Assembly: GCF_002285435.1 (NCBI RefSeq)
Contig: NZ_NSBT01000037.1
Coordinates: 248,001 to 312,000, forward strand
Direction of reading: 5' to 3'
DNA: 64,000 bases
Source of the DNA: Actibacterium ureilyticum
GTDB lineage: Bacteria > Pseudomonadota > Alphaproteobacteria > Rhodobacterales > Rhodobacteraceae
Of the stretch, positions 26,959-38,009 are shown piece by piece (position 1 is the first letter of the stretch; each line of letters begins with the position of its first letter). Under the pieces are notes generated by a model. It did not search any database and was not told where the DNA came from. It saw nothing but the letters and a program-made list of their open reading frames with translations. Both the position numbers and the translations under genes were made by a program.

Positions 26959-27980
26959 GCGACGCGCTGAAACCGCTGATCGCGGCCGCTGCCGACCGCC
27001 CCCTGACCCGGGACGAGGCCGAGGCCGCGTTCGACATCCTGTTCGAAGGCACCGCGACGCCCGCCCAGATCGGCGGGTTGCTGATGGCGCTGCGCACGCG
27101 GGGCGAAACGGTGGATGAGTTCGCCGCCGCGGCCAGCGTGATGCGCGCCCATTGCCACAAGGTCACAGCGCCCGAGGGCGCGATGGATATCGTCGGCACC
27201 GGCGGGTCGGGCAAGCCCACGCTGCAGATCTCGACCGCGACCGCCTTTACCGTGGCGGGCGCGGGTGTGCCGGTGGCCAAGCATGGCAATCGCAAGCTTT
27301 CCTCGAACTCGGGCGCGGCGGATGCGCTGGGGGTCAACGGCATTCAGGTGATGGTCGGCTCGGAAGTGGTTGAAAAGGCACTGAAAGAGGTCGGCATCGC
27401 CTTTATGATGGCGCCGATGCACCACCCGGCGATCAAACATGTGATGCCCGCGCGCCAAGAACTGGGCACGCGGACGATTTTCAACATTCTGGGGCCGCTC
27501 ACGAACCCCGCGGGCGTCAAACGGCAACTGACCGGCGCGTTTTCGCGCAGCCTGATCCGGCCGATGGCCGAAACGCTGCGCACGCTGGGGTCCGAGGCCG
27601 CGTGGCTGGTCCACGGCTCGGACGGCACGGACGAGCTGACCATCACCGGCATCAGCTGGGTCGCCGCGCTGGAGGATGGCAAGATCCGAGAGTTCGAGCT
27701 GCACCCCGAGGAGGCCGGCCTGCCCGTCCACCCGTTCGAGGCGATCACCGGTGGCACGCCAGAGGAGAACGGCAAGGCGCTGGCCGCCGTTCTGGGCGGC
27801 GCAAAAGGCGCCTATCGCGATGCGGTGCTGCTGAACGCGGCGGGCGCGCTGATGGTGGCGGGCACCGTGGGCAACCTGAAAGACGGGGTTGCCGTGGCCG
27901 CTGACAGCATCGACAGCGGCGACGCGCTGGCCAAGCTCAAGGCGCTGGCCGCGCTGACCTCGGCCGCTGCGGCGGCCTGA
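26955..27980 (+). CDS. trpD: Anthranilate phosphoribosyltransferase
   Basis: TrpD joins anthranilate with PRPP, the second tryptophan step. The 341-residue protein has [14 protein letters not shown] from residue 81 (PRPP site) and KHGNR at 109-113. It overlaps trpG by 4 bp and ung by a TGATG junction, so all three are probably translated from one message. Confidence 0.96.
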   Translation: MSDALKPLIAAAADRPLTRDEAEAAFDILFEGTATPAQIGGLLMALRTRGETVDEFAAAASVMRAHCHKVTAPEGAMDIVGTGGSGKPTLQISTATAFTVAGAGVPVAKHGNRKLSSNSGAADALGVNGIQVMVGSEVVEKALKEVGIAFMMAPMHHPAIKHVMPARQELGTRTIFNILGPLTNPAGVKRQLTGAFSRSLIRPMAETLRTLGSEAAWLVHGSDGTDELTITGISWVAALEDGKIREFELHPEEAGLPVHPFEAITGGTPEENGKALAAVLGGAKGAYRDAVLLNAAGALMVAGTVGNLKDGVAVAADSIDSGDALAKLKALAALTSAAAAA

Positions 27981-28648
27981 TGGCCGCGCCTGCGGATCTG
28001 GGCGGCTGGGCCGATCTGCCGTTCTTCACGCAGGATCTGCCGCGCATTCAGCGGGCTTTGGCCAACGATCCGCGTGACATCCTGCCGCCCAAGGATCAGA
28101 TTTTCGCCGCGCTGCGCCTGACCCCGCCGGAGCAGACCCGCGTCGTGATCCTGGGCCAGGACCCGTACCCGACGCCCGGCCACGCCCATGGGCTGGCCTT
28201 TTCCGTGGAACCGGACGTGCGCCCCCTGCCCCGGTCATTGTCCAACATTTACAAAGAGATGCAGGATGATCTTGGCGCGACACCGCCCACTGGCGACCTG
28301 CGCGGCTGGGCGCGCCAGGGGGTGTTGCTGCTGAACACTGTGCTGACCGTGCCCGCGGGCGATGCCAACGGGCACAAGGCCCTGGGCTGGCAAGAGCTGG
28401 CCCATCAGGTGCTGGCGCGTGCCTCGCAGCACCCCACGGCGTTCATTCTGTGGGGCAAACAGGCGCAAGCGCTTGAAATCCACATCGAAACAGGCGATCA
28501 CCTGATCCTGAAAACCGCCCATCCCTCGCCCCTGTCGGCGCGGCGCGGCTTTTTCGGCTCGCGCCCGTTTTCGACGGTGAACACCTGGCTGCGGGCGCGC
28601 GGCGCGCCGGGGATCGACTGGACGGTCACAGCAAAGGAGCCGGCATGA
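27980..28648 (+). CDS. ung: Uracil-DNA glycosylase, family 1
   Basis: Ung removes uracil from DNA, starting base excision repair. The 222-residue protein has the water-activating motif GQDPYP (59-64, D61 catalytic) and the HPSPLS loop (181-186) that grips the DNA minor groove, both intact. It lies inside the trp genes: TGATG overlap with trpD and ATGA overlap with trpC, so it is translated as part of the trp-moa message. The junctions show no scar or base-composition change. Confidence 0.96.
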   Translation: MAAPADLGGWADLPFFTQDLPRIQRALANDPRDILPPKDQIFAALRLTPPEQTRVVILGQDPYPTPGHAHGLAFSVEPDVRPLPRSLSNIYKEMQDDLGATPPTGDLRGWARQGVLLLNTVLTVPAGDANGHKALGWQELAHQVLARASQHPTAFILWGKQAQALEIHIETGDHLILKTAHPSPLSARRGFFGSRPFSTVNTWLRARGAPGIDWTVTAKEPA

Positions 28649-29457
28649 GCGCCACCATTCTGGACAAGATCAAGACCTATAAGCTGGAAGAGGTCGCCGC
28701 CGCCAAGGCCGCGCTGCCCCTTGACGCGCTGGAGGCCGAAGCGGCCGAGGCCAGCCCCGTGCGCGGCTTTGCCGAGGCGCTGTTTACCGCCGCCCGCACT
28801 GGTTATGGCCTGATCGCCGAGATCAAGAAGGCCAGCCCGTCCAAGGGGCTGATCCGCCCCGATTTCGACCCGCCCGCGCTGGCCAAAGCCTATGAAGAGG
28901 GCGGCGCCACCTGTCTGAGCGTGCTGACCGACACACCGTCGTTCCAGGGCGCGCCCGAGTTCCTGACCCAGGCCCGCGCGGCGGTCGACCTGCCCGCGCT
29001 GCGCAAGGATTTCCTCTATGACACCTATCAGGTGGCCGAGGCCCGCGCCTGGGGCGCCGATTGCATCCTGATCATCATGGCCAGTGTCTCGGACGCCCAG
29101 GCGGTCGAATTGGAAGACGCCGCGCTCCGCTGGGGCATGGATGTGCTGATCGAGGTGCACAACGCCGAAGAGCTGGAACGCGCCCTGCTTCTGAAATCCC
29201 CCCTGATCGGCATAAACAACCGTGATCTCAATACGTTCGAGACCTCTCTTGACGTGACCAAGACGCTGGCCCGGCAGATCCCCGAGGATCGGTTGATCGT
29301 GTCGGAAAGTGGGCTTTTCACGCCCGAGGATCTGGCGCAAATGGCGATGTATGGGGCGCGCTGTTTCCTGATCGGCGAAAGCCTGATGCGGCAGGACGAT
29401 GTGGCGGGGGCGACGCGGGCGCTGCTGTCCAATCCGCCGGTTGGTGGGGGGATGTGA
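28645..29457 (+). CDS. trpC: Indole-3-glycerol phosphate synthase
   Basis: TrpC closes the indole ring from the phosphoribosyl-anthranilate derivative. The 270-residue TIM-barrel protein has [12 protein letters not shown] with the catalytic Lys near residue 58, [12 protein letters not shown], and IGINNRDL. It is a stand-alone TrpC, not fused to TrpF. It overlaps ung (ATGA) and moaC (TGATG). Confidence 0.96.
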   Translation: MSATILDKIKTYKLEEVAAAKAALPLDALEAEAAEASPVRGFAEALFTAARTGYGLIAEIKKASPSKGLIRPDFDPPALAKAYEEGGATCLSVLTDTPSFQGAPEFLTQARAAVDLPALRKDFLYDTYQVAEARAWGADCILIIMASVSDAQAVELEDAALRWGMDVLIEVHNAEELERALLLKSPLIGINNRDLNTFETSLDVTKTLARQIPEDRLIVSESGLFTPEDLAQMAMYGARCFLIGESLMRQDDVAGATRALLSNPPVGGGM

Positions 29458-29936
29458 TGGCAGAGCTTACGCATTTCGACGATCAGGGCCATGCGCATAT
29501 GGTCGATGTGTCGGGCAAGCCCGTGACCGACCGGATCGCCACCGCCGAAGGCTGCGTGAGGATGACGCCGGAAACACTTGATCTGATTGTGGAAAACCGC
29601 GCCAAGAAAGGCGACGTTCTGGGCGTGGCCCGGCTGGCGGGGATCATGGGCGCCAAGAAGACCGCCGAGCTGATCCCGCTGTGTCACCCGCTGCCGATCA
29701 CCAAGGTGACGGTCGACCTGACCCCCGATGCGGCCCTGCCCGGCATCCGCATCACCGCGACGGTCAAGACCAGCGGCCAGACCGGGGTCGAGATGGAGGC
29801 GCTGACCGCCGTCACCACCGCCGCGCTGACCGTCTATGACATGGTCAAGGCCGCCGACAAGGCGATGGAGATCACCGATATCCGCCTGATGCTGAAGGAT
29901 GGTGGCAAGTCGGGCCGGTACGAGGCGCGCACATGA
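29457..29936 (+). CDS. moaC: Cyclic pyranopterin monophosphate synthase
   Basis: MoaC converts the GTP-derived MoaA product to cyclic pyranopterin monophosphate in molybdenum cofactor synthesis. The 159-residue protein has the family blocks [25 protein letters not shown] and [19 protein letters not shown] chose ATG at 29457 (TGATG with the trpC stop) over the GTG 3 bp earlier. Its stop overlaps moeA by ATGA. MoaA is not in the window. Confidence 0.95.
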   Translation: MAELTHFDDQGHAHMVDVSGKPVTDRIATAEGCVRMTPETLDLIVENRAKKGDVLGVARLAGIMGAKKTAELIPLCHPLPITKVTVDLTPDAALPGIRITATVKTSGQTGVEMEALTAVTTAALTVYDMVKAADKAMEITDIRLMLKDGGKSGRYEART

Positions 29937-31138
29937 TCTCGGTTGCCGAGGCGCTGGAACAGGTTCTGGCGCTGGCAACCCCGCTGGGGTCCGAAACCGT
30001 GCCGCTGACTGACGCCGCCGGCCGCGTACTGGCCGCCCCGGTCAGCGCCGCACGCGACCAGCCACCCTTCGATGCGTCGGCTATGGATGGCTATGCCGTG
30101 AACGGGGTCGAGGCCGAACCGCATGCCCAGTTTCAGGTCATCGGCACCTCGGCCGCCGGTCACGGGTTCGACGGCACGGTCGGCCCCGGTCAGGCGGTGC
30201 GCATCTTCACCGGCGCGCCGCTGCCTGCGGGCACCGACCGGGTGGTGATCCAAGAGGATGTGAGCCGCAGCGGCGCGTTGATCACCCTGTCGCCCCAGCT
30301 GGATGCCGGGCCGCATGTGCGGCCAGCGGGCAATGATTTCCGCGCGGGCTTCACCATGGACCCGCCGCGTTTGCTGAACGCTTTCGACGTGACGCTGCTG
30401 GCGGCGATGAACATCGCGCAGGTGCCGGTGGTGCGCAAGCCGCAGGTCGCGCTGATCGCCACCGGCGACGAGCTGGTGATGCCGGGCGAGGACCCCGCGC
30501 GCGATCAGATCATCGCCTCGAACTCCTTCGGACTGAAGGCGCTGTTCGAACAGGCGGGCGCGCATGTGCGGCTGTTGCCGATTGCGGCGGACCGTCCGGC
30601 GGCGCTGAAAACCGCGTTCGATCTGGCGGCGGGCGCCGATCTGGTGGTGACCACCGGCGGCGCGTCGGTCGGGGATCACGACATCGTGGCCGAGGTCGCC
30701 GCCGAGCTGGGGATGGAGCCCGCTTTCTATAAGGTCGCGATGCGCCCCGGCAAGCCGCTGATGGCGGGGCGGCTGGGCGATGCGGCCATGGTGGGACTTC
30801 CGGGAAACCCCGTCTCCTCAATGGTTTGTGGGATTGTTTTCATCTTGCCGATGCTGCGCAAGATGCGGCATCTGGGCACGGCCCGCGCCCCGCGCGCGCA
30901 GGCCCCGCTGGCGGTCGACATGCCCGCCAACGGCCCGCGCGAACATTACATGCGGGCGCAGCTGCGCGACGATGGCCTGCACCCGATGACCAGCCAAGAC
31001 AGCGCGTTGCTGTCGGTGCTGGCACAGGCCGATGTCCTGCTGATCCGCCCGCCCCAGGACTGGGCGCGCCGGGCCGGGGAAATCGTGGAATACCTGCCAC
31101 TTGCGGGCTGGCTTGACACAAAACAGGAACATGCGTAG
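29933..31138 (+). CDS. moeA: Molybdopterin molybdenumtransferase
   Basis: MoeA inserts molybdate into adenylated molybdopterin to give active cofactor. The 401-residue protein shows the MoeA core motifs ([10 protein letters not shown] early, then [11 protein letters not shown] and [10 protein letters not shown]). The last codons overlap the lexA promoter: the TTGACA -35 and a LexA box begin inside the moeA 3' end, so LexA could also affect the end of this message. No separate promoter for moeA is visible because of the overlap with moaC. Confidence 0.95.
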   Translation: MISVAEALEQVLALATPLGSETVPLTDAAGRVLAAPVSAARDQPPFDASAMDGYAVNGVEAEPHAQFQVIGTSAAGHGFDGTVGPGQAVRIFTGAPLPAGTDRVVIQEDVSRSGALITLSPQLDAGPHVRPAGNDFRAGFTMDPPRLLNAFDVTLLAAMNIAQVPVVRKPQVALIATGDELVMPGEDPARDQIIASNSFGLKALFEQAGAHVRLLPIAADRPAALKTAFDLAAGADLVVTTGGASVGDHDIVAEVAAELGMEPAFYKVAMRPGKPLMAGRLGDAAMVGLPGNPVSSMVCGIVFILPMLRKMRHLGTARAPRAQAPLAVDMPANGPREHYMRAQLRDDGLHPMTSQDSALLSVLAQADVLLIRPPQDWARRAGEIVEYLPLAGWLDTKQEHA

Positions 31139-31151
31139 AACATAAAAGAAC
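31113..31151 (+). promoter_or_regulatory. lexA promoter and SOS (LexA) box
   Basis: TTGACA (31113-31118) lies 17 bp before TAGAAC (31136-31141), a plausible -35/-10 pair. GAAC-N7-GAAC (31127-31141) matches the alphaproteobacterial LexA box exactly and covers the -10. A third GAAC follows at 31148-31151. The arrangement predicts autorepression of lexA relieved by DNA damage. Confidence 0.85.
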
Positions 31152-31196
31152 ATGCCCCCAGTGCAATCGGGGCGGACCCGAGCGAGGGAGAGCAGA

Positions 31197-31886
31197 ATGT
31201 TAACACGCAAGCAACTGGATTTGCTGAAATTTATCGACAAGCGGCTGCAAGCCGACGGCGTCCCCCCGTCTTTTGACGAGATGAAAGAGGCGCTGGATCT
31301 GCGGTCGAAATCCGGCATTCACCGCCTGATCACCGCCTTGGAAGAGCGCGGCTTCATCCGCCGCCTGCCGCATCGCGCGCGGGCGATTGAAATCCTGAAG
31401 ATGCCCGATGGCAGCGACCGTGGCGGGTTCACCCCCCGCGTGATCGACGGCGACGCGCCGCCCCCGCCGCCGGGCAACGCGCTGCCGGTCGAGGCCGTGC
31501 ACGCGATGGAGCTGCCCGTCATGGGCCGCATCGCCGCGGGCACCCCGATCGAGGCGATCTCGCAAGTGTCGCACAATGTCGCGGTGCCGGGCTCGATGCT
31601 GGCCGGGCGCGGGCATCACTATGCGCTTGAGGTCAAGGGCGATTCGATGATCGACGCGGGCATCAACGATGGCGATGTGGTGGTGATCCGCGAACAGACC
31701 ACGGCCGAGAATGGCGAGATCGTCGTCGCCCTGGTCGAGGGGCACGAGGCGACGCTGAAACGGTTCCGGCGCAAGGGCGAGATGATCGCACTGGAGGCGG
31801 CAAACCCCGCCTATGAAACCCGCGTGCTGCCGAGCGACAAGGTCAAGGTGCAGGGCCGGCTGGTCGGTCTGATCCGCAATTACTGA
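31197..31886 (+). CDS. lexA: LexA repressor (SOS regulator)
   Basis: LexA represses SOS genes and self-cleaves when RecA filaments form. The 229-residue protein has an N-terminal winged helix ([17 protein letters not shown] through the [13 protein letters not shown] recognition region), a linker rich in Pro and a C-terminal protease domain: Ala114-Gly115 cleavage site (GRIAAGTP), catalytic Ser150 (GDSM) and Lys188. GAGGGAGAG precedes the ATG. It has its own promoter with a LexA box and converges with comEC with a 7-bp overlap. Confidence 0.97.
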   Translation: MLTRKQLDLLKFIDKRLQADGVPPSFDEMKEALDLRSKSGIHRLITALEERGFIRRLPHRARAIEILKMPDGSDRGGFTPRVIDGDAPPPPPGNALPVEAVHAMELPVMGRIAAGTPIEAISQVSHNVAVPGSMLAGRGHHYALEVKGDSMIDAGINDGDVVVIREQTTAENGEIVVALVEGHEATLKRFRRKGEMIALEAANPAYETRVLPSDKVKVQGRLVGLIRNY

Positions 31887-33907
31887 GACCAGAGCCGCCC
31901 GCCACCGGCGGGTTTGGCATGCACGAATTCGGGGCCATCGGGCGTGTCATAGACCGCGATGGCCCCGGTCTTTTCCAGCGCCTTGCGGTCCAGAATGGCG
32001 CAGCCTGCGGGCGCCGGGTCCTCCAGCACGCGGGGCAGAATCACCCAGCCCTCGGCGCAGGCTTGCGGCAATTTCTCGGCCCAGCCGCGCCCGGAAACCA
32101 GCGTGAACGCCGCGCCCGAAACCATTGTTTTCAAGCTACCTTTGCTGCCCGAAAGGCCCGGGCGCTGAAACGCCGCGTCCTGCATCGCGCGGTCGCCGTC
32201 ATTTTCCAGCCAGCTGCGGGCGGTGAACCCCTCGCCCTTGGGTTTGGTCATCACCCGGCCCGCATCGGTCAAAACGCCCATCAACCCGCCGCTCTCGGCG
32301 ATCAGCAGCGCCGGGCGTTCGGTCATGGCCCAAAGCACAAAGGCCAAAGCCGCCGGGATCAGCCCCGCGAACCGCGCGCGCCCCTGCCACAGGATCACGA
32401 ACAGCGCCCCCAGCGCCAGCAGCGGCACCACCGGCGCCATCGGCTGCATCACCGGCCAGACCGAGCCGTCCAGCCCCGCCACCACATGCGCCACCTTCAG
32501 GATCCAGGCGATGCCCCAGCGCATCACCTCGAGCGGCATCCAGGCCAGCCCGAAGGGCGCCAGCAGCACCGCCACCAGCGCCGCGGGGATCACCATCAGC
32601 CCCATCAGTGGCACGGTCAGCAGGTTCGCCATCAGCCCGTATTGCGCGACCTGGTTGAAATGCGCCGCCGCAAAGGGCGCGGTCGCCGCCCCGGCCACCG
32701 CTGACGAGGCCAGCACCGCCACAACCGGTTGCAACACGCGCGGGGCGCGCCAGCGGTCGGGCCATCGCCGCAGCGCCCCGAAGACCGCCACCAGCGCCGT
32801 GGTCGCGGCGAATGACATCTGGAACCCCGGCTGGGTCAGGCTTTCGGGCGCGATCACCAGGATCAGCGTCGCCGCCAGCGCCACCGCGCGCAGCGTGATC
32901 GCCCGGCGGTCCAGCAGCACGGCGCAGAACATGACCGCCACCATGATGAACGCCCGTTCCGTCGCCACGCTGGCACCCGACAGCACCAGATAGACGGCGC
33001 CGCCCGCCAAAGCGCCGACAGCGGCCAGCTTCTTGCCCGACACCCGCAGCGCCAGCCACGGGATCAGCGCCACCAGAAACCGCAGCGCGGCAAAGACCGT
33101 GCCGGTCAACAGGCCCATATGCAGCCCCGAGATCGCCAGCAGATGCGCCAGGTTGGAATCGCGCAGATCCTGTAGCGGTGCGCGGGCGATGGCCGACCGG
33201 TCCCCGGTCAGGATCGCGGCGGCAAAGGCGCCCTCGTCCCCCGGCATCGCGTCCCGGATCGCGCGCGACAGTGACAGGCGCGCCCGATAGACCCACAGCG
33301 CCGCGCTGCCCGGTTCGGGCGGCGCCCAGACCACCATCGGCACGCGGGTATAGCCCACGCCGCCGATGCGGTCGAACCAGGCGCGGCGGCGAAAATCGAA
33401 GCCCCCCGGCTCGGACGGGGCGGGCGGCGGCGACAGATGGGTGGTCAGCAGCACGACCGTGCCCGGCACGGGCTCTGCCGGTTCGCCATGCAGCGACACC
33501 CGGATGCGCGCGGGCGTGCGATCAGCCGCCATCCCCTCGATCCAGACCCGGTCGAGCGTCAGGCGCGGCGCGTCCGAGATCGAGCGATCCAGCGCCACCA
33601 CACGCCCCTGCACGGCGCCATAAAAGCGATAATCCAGCACCGGCGCGCCCACCAGATGCGCCCGCCCCGCCGCCAGCAGCGTGCCAAGCGCGATCAGGGC
33701 CAGCGCGCCCGCGATCGGGCCGGTCTCCTCTGGTCCCCAGCGGACCAGCGCCAGGCACAGCGCCGCAACGGCCCCCAGGCCGCCCAGCAACAGCCCGCCC
33801 GGTTCGGCCGGCCACGCGAAATAGGCGCCGATCCCGATGGCCAGCGCCACCGGCACCCAGCAGAACAGATGCCCCCGCTGCGCCTGGACCGCGTTCAGCA
33901 CCTGCAT
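31880..33907 (-). CDS. comEC: ComEC/Rec2-type DNA uptake channel protein, without nuclease domain
   Basis: ComEC forms the inner-membrane channel for single-stranded DNA during transformation. The 675-residue protein has two N-terminal helices, a soluble DUF4131-like OB region (about 90-190) and the Competence domain with many helices (including [13 protein letters not shown]). The C-terminal metallo-beta-lactamase domain of full ComEC proteins is not evident: I see no HxHxDH motif, and the tail is about 150 residues without it. A role in DNA import is inferred from the channel domain only. Other competence genes are not nearby. Confidence 0.88.
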   Translation of the reverse strand: MQVLNAVQAQRGHLFCWVPVALAIGIGAYFAWPAEPGGLLLGGLGAVAALCLALVRWGPEETGPIAGALALIALGTLLAAGRAHLVGAPVLDYRFYGAVQGRVVALDRSISDAPRLTLDRVWIEGMAADRTPARIRVSLHGEPAEPVPGTVVLLTTHLSPPPAPSEPGGFDFRRRAWFDRIGGVGYTRVPMVVWAPPEPGSAALWVYRARLSLSRAIRDAMPGDEGAFAAAILTGDRSAIARAPLQDLRDSNLAHLLAISGLHMGLLTGTVFAALRFLVALIPWLALRVSGKKLAAVGALAGGAVYLVLSGASVATERAFIMVAVMFCAVLLDRRAITLRAVALAATLILVIAPESLTQPGFQMSFAATTALVAVFGALRRWPDRWRAPRVLQPVVAVLASSAVAGAATAPFAAAHFNQVAQYGLMANLLTVPLMGLMVIPAALVAVLLAPFGLAWMPLEVMRWGIAWILKVAHVVAGLDGSVWPVMQPMAPVVPLLALGALFVILWQGRARFAGLIPAALAFVLWAMTERPALLIAESGGLMGVLTDAGRVMTKPKGEGFTARSWLENDGDRAMQDAAFQRPGLSGSKGSLKTMVSGAAFTLVSGRGWAEKLPQACAEGWVILPRVLEDPAPAGCAILDRKALEKTGAIAVYDTPDGPEFVHAKPAGGGRLWSQ

Positions 33908-33984
33908 CCCTTGTCCTTATCCGCCCGATTGCTTAATCAGGCCCTAACGCTATCTCTCACATGGTTTCCAGAAGGTTAACGCGC

Positions 33985-35388
33985 ATGTCCGACGCACCGG
34001 TTGTCACACGCTTTGCCCCCTCGCCCACGGGGTTCCTGCATATCGGAGGGGCGCGCACGGCGCTGTTCAACTGGCTTTATGCGCGCGGGCGCGGCGGCAA
34101 GTTCCTGTTGCGGATCGAGGATACGGACCGCGAACGCTCCACCCCCGAAGCGACGGCGGCGATCCTGAAGGGGCTGGACTGGCTGGGGCTGGACTACGAC
34201 GGCGAGGCGATCAGCCAGTTCGACCGCGCCGACCGCCATGCCGCCGTTGCGCATCAGCTTCTGGCCGAGGGCAAGGCGTATAAGTGTTTCTCGACCCAGG
34301 AGGAAATCGCCGCCTTCCGCGAGGCCGCGCGGGCGGAGGGCAAGTCGACCCTGTTCCGCAGCCCCTGGCGCGATGCCGATCCCGCGACCCATCCCGACGC
34401 GCCCTTCGTAGTTCGGATCAAGGCGCCCCAGGACGGCGCGACGGTGATCGCCGACCAGGTGCAGGGCGACGTGACGATCCGCAACGATCAGCTGGATGAC
34501 ATGATCCTGTTACGTTCCGATGGCACGCCCGTCTACATGCTGGCCGTTGTTGTCGATGACCATGACATGGGTGTGACCCATGTGATCCGCGGGGATGATC
34601 ACCTGAACAATGCCGCGCGGCAGATGATGATCTATGGTGCGATGGGATGGGACGTGCCGGTCTGGGCGCATATCCCGCTGATCCACGGCCCCGATGGCAA
34701 GAAACTGTCCAAGCGCCACGGCGCGCTGGGGGTCGAGGAATATCAGGCGATGGGCTATCCCGCGCCCGGCATGCGCAATTACCTGGCCCGTCTGGGCTGG
34801 AGCCATGGCGATGACGAGTTCTTTACCGACGAACAGGCGCAGGCGTGGTTCGATTTCAACGGGATCGGCAAATCGCCCGCCCGGTTCGACTTCAAGAAGC
34901 TGGAAAACCTGTCGGGCCAGCACATCGCCGTGATGGACGATGCTGCGCTGCTGCAAGAGGTCACGGGCTATCTTCAGGCCCGCGGCGACACGCCGCTGTC
35001 GCCGGAACAGAATGACGGGTTGCTGAAGGCGATGTCGGTGCTGAAACAGGGCAGCCGGACCTATGGCCAACTGCTTGACAAGGCTTGGTTTATCCTGGGT
35101 TCGCGCCCCTTTGCCCCGGACGAGAAAGCGGCCAAGGCGCTGGATACAGTATCCCTTGGTATACTGAAGCAATTGACGCCGCAGTTGCAAAATGCTAGCT
35201 GGTCTCGCGAAGTGCTGGAGACGGTGGTTTCGGACGTGGCAGAGGCCAACGACCTGAAGCTGGGCAAGCTGGCCCAACCCCTGCGCGCCGCACTGGCCGG
35301 GCGGATGGTATCGCCCAGCGTTTTCGACATGATGCTGATCCTGGGGCGGGAGGAGACGCTTGCCCGGATCGCAGATACACAGGGCTGA
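33985..35388 (+). CDS. gltX: Glutamyl-tRNA synthetase
   Basis: GltX charges tRNA-Glu. The 467-residue class I synthetase has the HIGH-type motif in [11 protein letters not shown] (12-22) and KLSKR in GKKLSKRHG (near 240). Alphaproteobacteria often keep two GluRS copies, one of which may also charge tRNA-Gln; which copy this is cannot be told here. GAAGG precedes the ATG; the in-frame ATG at 33961 adds eight unlikely residues. A terminator follows before gltA. Confidence 0.96.
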   Translation: MSDAPVVTRFAPSPTGFLHIGGARTALFNWLYARGRGGKFLLRIEDTDRERSTPEATAAILKGLDWLGLDYDGEAISQFDRADRHAAVAHQLLAEGKAYKCFSTQEEIAAFREAARAEGKSTLFRSPWRDADPATHPDAPFVVRIKAPQDGATVIADQVQGDVTIRNDQLDDMILLRSDGTPVYMLAVVVDDHDMGVTHVIRGDDHLNNAARQMMIYGAMGWDVPVWAHIPLIHGPDGKKLSKRHGALGVEEYQAMGYPAPGMRNYLARLGWSHGDDEFFTDEQAQAWFDFNGIGKSPARFDFKKLENLSGQHIAVMDDAALLQEVTGYLQARGDTPLSPEQNDGLLKAMSVLKQGSRTYGQLLDKAWFILGSRPFAPDEKAAKALDTVSLGILKQLTPQLQNASWSREVLETVVSDVAEANDLKLGKLAQPLRAALAGRMVSPSVFDMMLILGREETLARIADTQG

Positions 35389-35389
35389 G

Positions 35390-35413
35390 GGGCCCGGTTT
35401 CGGTCCCTTTTTT
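35390..35413 (+). terminator. Rho-independent terminator of gltX
   Basis: GGGCCCG and CGGTCCC form a 7-bp stem with one C-T mismatch, followed by six T residues just after the gltX stop. It separates gltX from gltA. Confidence 0.7.
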
Positions 35414-35475
35414 GCCGCCACGATACCGACCGGCGCCCGTCCGCGTGCCGGTCTTTCAAACAGAGAGGGATCTAT

Positions 35476-36771
35476 ATGGCTGACAGCAATAAGACTGCCA
35501 CGCTGAGCTTTGGCGACAAAACACTGGAACTTCCGATCCTCAGCCCGACGGCCGGTCCTGACGTGATCGACATCTCGAAACTCTATGGCCAGGGCGGCGT
35601 CTTCACCCACGATCCGGGCTTCACCTCGACCTCGGCCTGTGAATCGACCATCACCTATATCGACGGCGACAAGGGCGAGCTGCTGCATCGCGGCTATCCG
35701 ATCGACCAGCTGGCCGCGAAATCCCATTACCTGGAGGTCTGCTTCCTGCTGCTTTACGGTCATCTGCCGACCGCGGCCGAGCTGGAGAAGTTCGAGACCA
35801 CCATCACCCACCACACCATGCTGCACGAGCAGATGGTGAATTTCTTCCGCGGGTTCCGCCGTGACGCGCCGCCGATGGCGATCATGGTGGGTGTCGTGGG
35901 GGCGATGTCGGCCTTCTATCACGACAGCACCGATATTTCCGATCCGCGCCAGCGCGAGATCGCCAGCCACCGCCTGATCGCCAAGATGCCGACCATCGCG
36001 GCCTGGGCGTTCAAGTATTCGGTGGGCCAGCCCTTCGTCTATCCGCGCAACGATCTGGATTACGCGTCGAACTTCCTGCGGATGTGCTTTGCCGTCCCGG
36101 CCGAGGAATATCAGGTCGACCCGATCCTGGCCCGCGCGATGGACCGGATCTTTACCCTGCATGCGGATCACGAACAAAACGCGTCGACTTCGACCGTGCG
36201 GCTGGCCTCAAGCTCGGGGGCAAACCCGTTTGCCTGTATCGCCGCCGGCATCGCCTGCCTGTGGGGGCCGTCGCATGGTGGCGCCAACCAGGCCTGTCTG
36301 GAGATGCTGCGCGAGATCGGCACCGTCGACCGGATCCCCGAATTCATCGCCCGTGCCAAGGACAAGAACGATCCGTTCCGCCTGATGGGCTTCGGCCACC
36401 GGGTCTACAAGAATTTCGACCCGCGCGCGACCGTGATGAAGCAATCCGCGGACGAGGTTCTGGATCTGCTGGGCGTGGAAGACAACCCCACCCTGCAGGT
36501 CGCGAAAGAGCTGGAAGCCGCCGCGCTGGCCGATCCCTATTTCGCCGAGAAGAAGCTGTTCCCGAACGTGGATTTCTATTCGGGCATCATCCTCGAGGCG
36601 ATGGGCTTCCCGACCTCGATGTTCACGCCGATCTTCGCGCTTTCGCGCACCGTGGGCTGGGTCAGCCAGTGGAAAGAGCAGCTGGCCGATCCGGCGCTGA
36701 AAATCGGCCGCCCGCGCCAGCTTTATACCGGCGCGACGCTGCGCGATTATGTGGATGTCGAAGACCGGTAA
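35476..36771 (+). CDS. gltA: Citrate synthase
   Basis: GltA condenses acetyl-CoA with oxaloacetate at the entry of the TCA cycle. The 431-residue length fits the hexameric, NADH-sensitive type found in Gram-negatives. Catalytic histidines lie in [15 protein letters not shown] and [14 protein letters not shown]; the catalytic Asp is in the NVDFYSG region. GAGAGGGA precedes the ATG. It has its own terminator and its own 87-bp upstream region. Confidence 0.97.
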   Translation: MADSNKTATLSFGDKTLELPILSPTAGPDVIDISKLYGQGGVFTHDPGFTSTSACESTITYIDGDKGELLHRGYPIDQLAAKSHYLEVCFLLLYGHLPTAAELEKFETTITHHTMLHEQMVNFFRGFRRDAPPMAIMVGVVGAMSAFYHDSTDISDPRQREIASHRLIAKMPTIAAWAFKYSVGQPFVYPRNDLDYASNFLRMCFAVPAEEYQVDPILARAMDRIFTLHADHEQNASTSTVRLASSSGANPFACIAAGIACLWGPSHGGANQACLEMLREIGTVDRIPEFIARAKDKNDPFRLMGFGHRVYKNFDPRATVMKQSADEVLDLLGVEDNPTLQVAKELEAAALADPYFAEKKLFPNVDFYSGIILEAMGFPTSMFTPIFALSRTVGWVSQWKEQLADPALKIGRPRQLYTGATLRDYVDVEDR

Positions 36772-36795
36772 ACCCGGGCTTACAAAACCGAATAC

Positions 36796-36820
36796 AGGCC
36801 GCCCCCACCGGGCGGCCTTT
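36796..36820 (+). terminator. Terminator of gltA
   Basis: AGGCCGCC pairs with GGCGGCCT (8 bp, extendable by one C-G pair) over a short loop, followed by a modest T run. It lies 25 bp after the gltA stop. Confidence 0.75.
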
Positions 36821-36938
36821 GTCGTTTCGCGCCTGACATCGTAATTTTTCCCTTGGCGCCAGCGAAACCCGCTATGATGGCGCGACCTGATATCCTGTTC
36901 ACGCGCCCGGTCGGCCATGACGGCCCCGGGGCGGCAGT

Positions 36939-38009
36939 TTGGGGGATCCGCGTTTGGCTGGGGAAACCTTCCTTCTGTCCGGCGACCAGATCGCGACCTA
37001 TACCTCGTCGACCGTCACCTTTCCCGGCGGGTTGTCGACGATACAGTTGAACGGCCTGTCGCCGCTGGGCGACGCCGACAGCCGGTTTTTCCTGATCCGC
37101 GTGACCGGCGACACGCCCGAGGCCGCCAATGGCCAGTTCTTCGCGGTCTATCCGGCGGTCGATGACGGCAGCGGCAATCTGGTGCCCGGGGCAGCACCCG
37201 TGGTGTCGGCCAATTTCGCGACGCCGGATGCCTATACCGATACCGGCGCGGGGGATGATTACATCATCTTCGGCCTGTTCGGCGGCACGCAATTCGCCGT
37301 CAACCTGAACGGCTTCGACGGGGCGACGGAATTCGTCGCGGTGCAGGGCCAGGATCTTGGCGGCAGCGATGCCGATGGCGAGCTGGACATGACCGAGGTC
37401 GCCGCCGCCAATCCCGATCTGGTGGTCTGCTTCGTGCGCGGCACCCTGATCGACACGCCCGCCGGGCCGCGCCGGGTCGAGGATCTGTCGGTGGGCACGC
37501 TGGTCGACACGCTGGATCACGGGCCGCGCCCGATCTGCTGGATCGCGGGGCGGCAGATCCCGCTGGGCGGCGCCAACCCCGCGCTGCGCCCGGTCCGGAT
37601 CGGCGCGGACGCCATGGGGCCGGGCGTGCCCGACCGGGACGTTCTGCTGTCACCGGCCCATCGCGTGATGGTCCGCAGCGGGCTGTGCGATCTTTATTTC
37701 GGACAGTGCGAGGTCTTTGTGCCCGCGCGCTTTTTGCTGGGCCGCGCCGGGATCACGGTCGCGGACGGGCTGGCGCAGGTGGAATACTGGCACTTCATGT
37801 TCGACCGGCACGAGATCGTGCGCGCCTCGGGCCTGCCGGTGGAAAGCTTCTTTCCCGGGACGGTCGGCGCATCGCACCTGTCGCGGGCCGCGCGGGCCGA
37901 GCTTTACGCGATCTTCCCCGAACTGCGCCACCGCGACTGGCAGCGGTTCGGCACCACCGCGCGCAAGACCCTGAAACGGTTCGAAGCCGCGCTGCTGCCG
38001 CGCCGCTAG
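36939..38009 (+). CDS. Hint (Hedgehog/intein) domain protein
   Basis: This protein of about 356 residues has an N-terminal beta-rich region with calcium-binding-like Asp/Gly patches (TGAGDDYIIFG; GSDADGELDM). It is followed by a Hint domain that begins with CFVRGTLIDTPAGPRRVEDL and contains the hallmark LLSPAHRVMV. Hint domains of this type are common in Rhodobacterales exported RTX-like proteins and may self-cleave. No ATG fits; TTG at 36939 or 36954 is possible, the latter with GGGGGA upstream, so the start is uncertain. No classical signal peptide is seen; type I secretion is possible but unproven. Confidence 0.82.
   Translation: MGDPRLAGETFLLSGDQIATYTSSTVTFPGGLSTIQLNGLSPLGDADSRFFLIRVTGDTPEAANGQFFAVYPAVDDGSGNLVPGAAPVVSANFATPDAYTDTGAGDDYIIFGLFGGTQFAVNLNGFDGATEFVAVQGQDLGGSDADGELDMTEVAAANPDLVVCFVRGTLIDTPAGPRRVEDLSVGTLVDTLDHGPRPICWIAGRQIPLGGANPALRPVRIGADAMGPGVPDRDVLLSPAHRVMVRSGLCDLYFGQCEVFVPARFLLGRAGITVADGLAQVEYWHFMFDRHEIVRASGLPVESFFPGTVGASHLSRAARAELYAIFPELRHRDWQRFGTTARKTLKRFEAALLPRR

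Noticed and set aside
21075-38009. Shared CTAG stops of convergent genes (21075-21078 and 38006-38009) as a designed signal
   Set aside because: Two cases can arise by chance because TAG is its own partner within CTAG in tail-to-tail overlaps.
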